64,000 bases of DNA, from assembly GCF_026624755.1 (NCBI RefSeq), contig NZ_JAPMXC010000001.1, positions 2,616,367 to 2,680,366 on the forward strand. Direction: 5' to 3'. A program made the position numbers and the translations under genes. The notes beneath the pieces were generated by a model. The model ran no database searches and had not been told where the DNA came from. It saw nothing but the letters and a program-made list of their open reading frames with translations. Source of the stretch: Robbsia betulipollinis. Lineage in GTDB: Bacteria; Pseudomonadota; Gammaproteobacteria; Burkholderiales; Burkholderiaceae. This document shows, one piece after another, positions 59,435-64,000 of this stretch. Within the stretch, counting starts at the first letter, position 1, and each line of letters opens with the position of its first letter.

Positions 59435-62401
59435 TTATAATGCCTTTTTACCCGCCTTTTTGCGAGCGGCGATTTCCGAATGAAGACCAGCGATTTCCAC
59501 TCTCAATCGAGCCTCTTCCGAGTTGCCCATCGTTCCCTCCTGGAAGGTGTAGAGCGAGACAACACCCGGTTGCCGGGATGCTATACGGTCCAACTCAACA
59601 CGGCCGATGGCCCCCAACCCCTCGATGATTTCTCGGCGTGGGCTTTTGCCGCGGGTGATGAACGCAACAGCATGGAAGGCATGGTTTGCGACCTCGTGCC
59701 ACTTTTCCGCGGGGAAGAGTTCGACGGTATGACCCGCGGATGTTTCACCGTTCTCCCCTTTTTGACCGGAGATTTCGCGCAGCGCAGGGACCTTGTACGC
59801 GTTAAGGTCGCGGGATTTCCCGTGCGCAACCCGTGATGCAGCGCGGAACGATGCTCCCACCAAACCCTTGGTGCCAGCGAAGACCTCACCGAAACTCGTC
59901 ACGAGGCCCGTGGTGAACGTTTCCAGTAGGGATATTGACGATCGGAACACAGTTCCCCGGACGTCCTCGGTCCCTTGCTCGACGTCATTGCTCAACACGG
60001 ATAACACACCGGCGGGCTTGGACGCTTCGTACCGATAGCGCCGATGCAGCAGCGCCATCGTCCCAGCGTCGTGCACGTCCTGGCGTGCCGAGTCACGGTG
60101 CCGTTGGAAGTCCGAGGCGATGGATCCAACATAACCGTTCCATAGGTTTATGTTGTACTTGTAGATCGGAGCTTTACCGATGCGGTTGTTCATGTAGCCC
60201 AGGGTCGATGGGGTCGAGTCGAACGAAATAATATGAGCAAAGTTGGCGAGCATACCGTCCGTGGCGTTCGCACCGAACTTTGCGTCAAGGGTATCGCGCG
60301 ATTGCGTAGCTTCAGCAAGCACCAGGCCCAGCGAACGACCGATCGACGCCATCTTGATCTCATCAGGTTCGACATTTTGGGACCCTTTCATCACCAGATG
60401 CGCCTCGTCGATCATCACCATCACCGAAGTCGCAGTCGGGTCTCGATCCCGCCAGTCCGACGTCCTTTCGTTAAGGTCGCCGTACACACGCGATTTGATC
60501 AGGTGCGTAAAAGTTTCACCGGCAATAGTCCTGGGGAGTGAAACGCCAATAACCGCGCCGTGCAAACAGTCTGACACGTCCGCAACGGGAGACTGCATCC
60601 ACTTATCGTCGGTGCGCACCGCTCCAGTTGTCCGGAGCAACTCGTCGACGTAAGGACCGTCTTCGATGTCGCACCAACCTCGGAGCACCGGGTCGGACAT
60701 CAGAGGTTTAAGCCATTGTTGAACCGTCGCACGGATGTTGCCGCGGGTTTTCCCATCATCCTCCAACGCCTTGACGGCCGCGTGAATGGAATCGACGATG
60801 ACCTGGCCGCGTGGCGTACCATTCAGCACGTCGGGATGCTGCATAATCCAACGCTTGAACCCCTCGTCAAACTTCGGGGCGTTCGCGCTGGACGGCAACG
60901 TTATACCAGCGGCAGCCGCGCCTGCGACACCCAACAAAAAGACTGGGTCGTCGTACCACATGACGGTAGCGTCGTGCAGCATGGTCACGTTCCACTTGAA
61001 GCGCCGTAGAGCCTCTTCGTACCGTTGGGGTTGCCTCTGTGCAACGAGGTAACCGTTGAAATGGTCAAGATCCTCGAAACCAAACGATTCTCCCGTCGAG
61101 CGGACCCTCGAGCGCACCTCGTCATCGATCGCTTCGCGCCATGCTTGGTAGTTCGGAAATCCCTTGGCTACTGCGCGTGCTTCGAGTTTGAGCTTTTCCA
61201 GTTCCACGGCGGCCTCCAGCAACTGGACTGACGTTCCGAGGCGCTCCGCGCCGGCGCCCACGAAGAAGTCGCTGTCGGCGGACGAGGCATACAGCTTGTA
61301 GAACGCTGACTGGACTTGCGATGCGGTCAAGCCCTTCAGCACAGCGACGCGGCTATCGCCCTCGTCGGGCGAAATCAGGTGGATGTTCAATGTTCGGTCG
61401 AGGCCGTCTTTTCGCAGCGCGCTCACGAGGTCACGGCCCAGTACGCCTTTTCCGCACAGCAAAAGCGCTCCGCCACCGTTCACAAACACCTTGGCGCCGT
61501 TGCGTACGACGACACGACCAAGGGTCACAAACTGCTTCAAGAGGGGTGTCAGAAAGCCGTACGTCTTACCCTTGCCCGATGCCCCGAAAATCATGATGTG
61601 CTGTGACAGCTCGTTTTGCGTCACGCCGACCGGCATGCCTTGGTCGGCCGCTCGGCGATCCCCCATGGCCTTCATGACGCCCGCACTGAACCCAAGAACC
61701 ATGACCGGGGTTTGGTCTTTCCGGGCGAAATCGTTCTGCTGGCGTCGTGCCGCGAGTTCGCGCTCCGTGTTCGGCGCATGGAACGGGGTGTCCGTTGGCA
61801 TCGGGCGACTGGACCCGTCGACGTTCACCAGAAACTGCTCGATAAACGGGCGTGCGACCATGAGCATGCTCGCCGCAGCAACAAAGGATGACGCCAAGGA
61901 GCCCAAGAAGTACGATGCGGCAGCTTGAAGCATCGTCAGCCCGACCGTGAAACGGACCATCGGCAGCATACCTTGGCGCCAGTTCCGGCCCATCAACGGC
62001 AGGGTACCAGCCGCCCAGGCAAGTTGCAGCCCCATGAACGTGCCGAGGCCGATCCAGTGCTGGCCGGCCATAACCTGGCCAGCGAGCGTCATAAAAGGGT
62101 AGGCGTATTGAACGGCGGTCTCGGAAAGACTGGCGTTGCCCACGCCAATCTCACTCTGCGGACCGTCCAGCTTCACCAGTTGCACCAGCGGTGTCCCGTC
62201 GGCAGCAAGTTGCCATTGACCGTTCATGTCCTTCAGATCGAACGGCACATTGCGCGATTCGACATCACTTTCCAAAATGTTGCGGCATTGGAGCGCCACA
62301 CGGTCCTGCACCTTGCTGGACGCCGAGGGCGCAAAAAAGCTCAAAAGCCCGCCGCGACGACTCGTACTTTGCTTCGATACCTTCGCAAGTTTGATGGTCA
62401 T
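59435..62401 (-). CDS. large membrane VirD4/TraD-like ATPase
   Basis: A 988-residue protein. Two or three membrane helices lie between residues ~100 and 190 (FMTLAGQVMAGQHWIGLGTFM, ASSFVAAASMLMV). The P-loop is at residues 273-280 (GASGKGKT). The Walker B strand (SVMVMIDEAHLV) is near residue 690, followed by GLVLAEATQSRDTLDA, a sensor-like region typical of the FtsK/HerA/VirD4 superfamily. VirD4-type proteins couple DNA or protein substrates to type IV secretion channels. A ~400-residue insertion between the P-loop and Walker B is larger than usual. No relaxase, VirB4 or pilus genes are nearby, so the name is by fold, not by system. Confidence 0.8.
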   Translation of the reverse strand: MTIKLAKVSKQSTSRRGGLLSFFAPSASSKVQDRVALQCRNILESDVESRNVPFDLKDMNGQWQLAADGTPLVQLVKLDGPQSEIGVGNASLSETAVQYAYPFMTLAGQVMAGQHWIGLGTFMGLQLAWAAGTLPLMGRNWRQGMLPMVRFTVGLTMLQAAASYFLGSLASSFVAAASMLMVARPFIEQFLVNVDGSSRPMPTDTPFHAPNTERELAARRQQNDFARKDQTPVMVLGFSAGVMKAMGDRRAADQGMPVGVTQNELSQHIMIFGASGKGKTYGFLTPLLKQFVTLGRVVVRNGAKVFVNGGGALLLCGKGVLGRDLVSALRKDGLDRTLNIHLISPDEGDSRVAVLKGLTASQVQSAFYKLYASSADSDFFVGAGAERLGTSVQLLEAAVELEKLKLEARAVAKGFPNYQAWREAIDDEVRSRVRSTGESFGFEDLDHFNGYLVAQRQPQRYEEALRRFKWNVTMLHDATVMWYDDPVFLLGVAGAAAAGITLPSSANAPKFDEGFKRWIMQHPDVLNGTPRGQVIVDSIHAAVKALEDDGKTRGNIRATVQQWLKPLMSDPVLRGWCDIEDGPYVDELLRTTGAVRTDDKWMQSPVADVSDCLHGAVIGVSLPRTIAGETFTHLIKSRVYGDLNERTSDWRDRDPTATSVMVMIDEAHLVMKGSQNVEPDEIKMASIGRSLGLVLAEATQSRDTLDAKFGANATDGMLANFAHIISFDSTPSTLGYMNNRIGKAPIYKYNINLWNGYVGSIASDFQRHRDSARQDVHDAGTMALLHRRYRYEASKPAGVLSVLSNDVEQGTEDVRGTVFRSSISLLETFTTGLVTSFGEVFAGTKGLVGASFRAASRVAHGKSRDLNAYKVPALREISGQKGENGETSAGHTVELFPAEKWHEVANHAFHAVAFITRGKSPRREIIEGLGAIGRVELDRIASRQPGVVSLYTFQEGTMGNSEEARLRVEIAGLHSEIAARKKAGKKAL

Positions 62402-62425
62402 GGTCTTCTCCGTTGTGTTGTTTGC

Positions 62426-62710
62426 TCAGTGCCAATGAATCGCTTGGGACAACGCCCCGGTGTATTCCCCCGCGTTCCACCAACAGATCGCCCCAAGCAC
62501 GATCCCCAAGATCAACATTCGGCACGACACCAACGCTCGCAGGTCGCGACGCAGGAGGTTGGCGTGCACACTGCGTATGAACGAGGCATGCGTCTGTTCC
62601 AACACCCGATCGCCTTCGATGTAGTAAAAATCCTTGGATGGCGGTTCGCCGAAAATCGCTCGTCCGATGCGGTCATAGACTTTGCTGCGCCATGAAACGG
62701 GGTTGTACAT
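62426..62710 (-). CDS. small membrane protein of the VirD4-like operon
   Basis: A 94-residue protein with a soluble N-terminal half (MYNPVSWRSKVYDRIGRAIFG ...) and one membrane helix near residues 62-80 (CRMLILGIVLGAICWW). A strong AAAGGAGGA ribosome site precedes the ATG at 62710. It lies 24 bases upstream of the VirD4-like gene and 12 bases downstream of the next gene, so it belongs to the same operon. It could be a partner subunit in the membrane. No family recognised. Confidence 0.7.
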   Translation of the reverse strand: MYNPVSWRSKVYDRIGRAIFGEPPSKDFYYIEGDRVLEQTHASFIRSVHANLLRRDLRALVSCRMLILGIVLGAICWWNAGEYTGALSQAIHWH

Positions 62711-62722
62711 GCGATTCCTCCT

Positions 62723-63118
62723 TTAAAGAGTGGCAAACCAACCGATGATTCGGTCATCCCAAATCGCGTTGATAGCGATCCAACGGGCAGCCAACTTGTC
62801 CTTGCTCGTCATGACCTTGCCGCACTTCGCGCCATATCGCGGGTCTAGGAACGCGTCGTAGGTGGTCAACTTGGTCAAGTCGTGAGGTACAGCGTGGGGC
62901 TTGGCAAAGGGCACGTACGTGTAACCGTGCGTCGCGATGTACGTCCGCATGCAACCGACCCGGGTGAAGTCGTTCAGGTGCGCGTTCACGTACACGTCGA
63001 ACGAATCCGCGGATTTCGGTGCCGGGGTCGACGAGGGTGCGAGAGCGACAAGGGCGGCGGCTTCGCTTGCAGCATGACGTCCAGCAAGATGACCATGCCT
63101 CGGTTCCACGTACAGCAA
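62723..63118 (-). CDS. hypothetical protein, N-terminus probably lost at the rearrangement
   Basis: About 131 residues are open from a TTG near 63118 to 62723. The well-formed part begins at about residue 38 (DSFDVYVNAHLNDFTRVGCMRTYIATHGYTYVPFAKPH) and includes two cysteines (GCMRTY, AKCGKV) and a C-terminal hydrophobic segment. The N-terminal residues (LAGRHAASEAAALVALAPSSTPAP) could be the end of a signal peptide whose beginning was removed by the IS3-type fragment abutting at 63120. No good start codon is visible. It is the most upstream gene of the leftward island operon, so its promoter may also be missing. Confidence 0.5.
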   Translation of the reverse strand: MLYVEPRHGHLAGRHAASEAAALVALAPSSTPAPKSADSFDVYVNAHLNDFTRVGCMRTYIATHGYTYVPFAKPHAVPHDLTKLTTYDAFLDPRYGAKCGKVMTSKDKLAARWIAINAIWDDRIIGWFATL

Positions 63119-63119
63119 C

Positions 63120-63389
63120 TCACGCTACTTTTTGCATAGCTTCGTAATCACAAGGCGTGCGGTATCCGATTGACGAGTGGATGCGTTCGCGATTGTAAAA
63201 CCCTTCAATCCAATCGACCACATCCAGTCTCGCCTGTGCCCGAGTTTCGTATCGGCATCGTGAAGTCTGCTCCACTTTCAACGTCTTGAAGAAGCTCTCC
63301 ATCGGAGCGTTGTCCCAGGCGTTCGCCCGCCGGCTCATCGACACGACCATGCCGTATTGCCCGGCGAGCTCGCGGTGCGCCCAGCTGAT
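63120..63389 (-). pseudogene. IS3-family transposase, C-terminal remnant
   Basis: About 90 codons of the OrfB transposase C-terminus. The segment YGMVVSMSRRANAWDNAPMES contains the Glu of the DDE active site. FFKTLKVEQ, DVVDWIEGFYNRERIHSSIGY and a proline-rich end follow, as in the IS3 group. The catalytic Asp residues and the whole N-terminal part are absent. The remnant is fused in frame upstream to a topoisomerase III piece (boundary near 63390). It lies directly next to the truncated 62723-63118 gene. Confidence 0.85.
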
Positions 63390-63540
63390 GCCATGTTCAT
63401 AGACATGGGACGAGCACTTCGGACAGGCGCCCACCGGCGTCTGCGCGGAGAAATCGGGCGGTTCGCCGCCGTCCTCGCCCGAGTACTGGCCGAGGACAGC
63501 GAGACGAAGAACTACAAGCTGGAATTCGATTTCGGCCAGG
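63390..63540 (-). pseudogene. DNA topoisomerase III (topB) fragment with internal inversion
   Basis: The minus-strand frame reads GEDGGEPPDFSAQTPVGACPK and then CSSHVYEHG, which resembles the zinc-ribbon region near the C-terminus of betaproteobacterial TopB. The piece before it (63492-63533) is readable only on the other strand as ETKNYKLEFDF; flipping it gives a perfect continuous TopB-like frame, EFDFGQ-YSGEDGG. The ends of this flipped piece are CTGGCC (63486-63491) and GGCCAG (63534-63539). The family assignment comes from memory of TopB C-termini and needs a search to confirm. Confidence 0.55.
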
Positions 63541-63803
63541 AGCTTGAAAACGTCATAGCGGGCGACGTTCATCACCGCGGCCTCGATCTGCTCGGCGCTC
63601 AGCACGCCGGCCGGATACAACAGGCCGAGCTTCTGGATTTCCTGGTACGCCGCGAGCAGATTGCCCTCGACGCGTTCGACGATGAACTGCAAGGCCTGCC
63701 GTCCCGGCTCGCCGGGCGCGACCCGCTGCTGCTGGGCCGCCAGCCGTTCGCCGATCCACGTTCCCAACTGGGCGCGATCGACGAGATCGACACGAATCAC
63801 GAC
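63540..63803 (-). pseudogene. DNA polymerase III delta subunit (holA) fragment
   Basis: About 87 codons of a HolA-like clamp-loader subunit: DRAQLGTWIGERLAAQQQ, VERVEGNLLAAYQEIQKLGL and AVMNVARYDVFKL. These are the typical central region of betaproteobacterial HolA. Both gene ends are missing. The fragment is fused to topB sequence at FKL, and its first 197 bases are duplicated again to the right, out of frame, up to the window end. A full-length holA is expected elsewhere in the genome because it is essential. Confidence 0.75.
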
Positions 63804-64000
63804 CCGGCCGGATACAACAGGCCGAGCTTCTGGATTTCCTGGTACGCCGCGAGCAGATTGCCCTCGACGCGTTCGACGATGAACTGCAAGGCCTGCCGTC
63901 CCGGCTCGCCGGGCGCGACCCGCTGCTGCTGGGCCGCCAGCCGTTCGCCGATCCACGTTCCCAACTGGGCGCGATCGACGAGATCGACACGAATCACGAC
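63607..64000. repeat. 197-bp direct tandem duplication of holA sequence
   Basis: The bases from about 63607 to 63803 recur from 63804 to 64000 (for example GGCCGGATACAACAGG at 63609 and 63806, and CACGAATCACGAC ending at 63803 and 64000). The period is 197, not a multiple of three, so the two copies are in different frames. The second copy stops exactly at the window edge, so the array may continue. Confidence 0.9.

Overview
The window is a high-GC betaproteobacterial chromosome segment, most likely from the Burkholderiaceae. The evidence is the protein set (IscRSUA-HscBA-Fdx-IscX, LolCD, ComEC, PyrG-KdsA-Eno-FtsB, BamC, MutS), the codon use and the gene order. I see no rRNA, tRNA or CRISPR array.

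Layout. 1-1.8 kb: the end of a MATE exporter, mlaC, and a Gly/Pro/Tyr-rich lipoprotein. 1.9-8.0 kb: a complete isc iron-sulfur assembly operon behind a promoter with two IscR boxes. 8.1-17.1 kb: a leftward type IVb (R64/Tcp-like) pilus operon with the pilin gene first, then TcpQ-like, PilN secretin, PilO, PilP, PilQ ATPase, PilR and the large minor pilin PilV. No prepilin peptidase, PilT or shufflon recombinase is present. 17.3-24.2 kb: two small or envelope genes, then lysS, prfB (with the programmed +1 frameshift), recJ and a conserved partner gene. 24.3-30.5 kb: lolC, lolD, tatD, comEC and an Ala-rich membrane-anchored protein. 30.8-35.3 kb: pyrG-kdsA-eno-ftsB. 35.3-44.3 kb: a lipoprotein, hslO, a gamma-carbonic-anhydrase-like protein, a DUF455 protein, a PHP phosphatase, a Sua5/YciO protein, a site-2 protease homologue, dapA, bamC, a metallo-beta-lactamase-fold hydrolase and a small Ala/Ser-rich lipoprotein. 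44.6-50.6 kb: a RoxA-like cupin oxygenase, slyD, a metallophosphoesterase and mutS.

50.6-63.1 kb is an accessory island, visibly richer in A+T than its surroundings. It starts with a tyrosine recombinase divergent from, and directly next to, the 5' end of mutS. This is followed by an overlapping HTH (excisionase-like) gene, a PIN-domain protein, an outer-membrane-type protein, a coiled-coil protein, an L,D-transpeptidase-like protein, and then a leftward operon. That operon holds a large membrane VirD4/TraD-like ATPase, several small membrane proteins, and a GIY-YIG/Sel1/transmembrane gene interrupted by an in-frame TGA. No relaxase or other conjugation gene is visible, so this is either a degraded mobile element or an uncharacterised membrane-ATPase system.

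63.1-64 kb is a mosaic on the minus strand. The 3' end of an IS3-family transposase is fused in frame to a topoisomerase III fragment and then to a DNA polymerase III delta (holA) fragment. It contains an apparent 42-bp inversion and a 197-bp tandem duplication that runs to the window edge. It may be a real rearrangement hotspot or an assembly junction.
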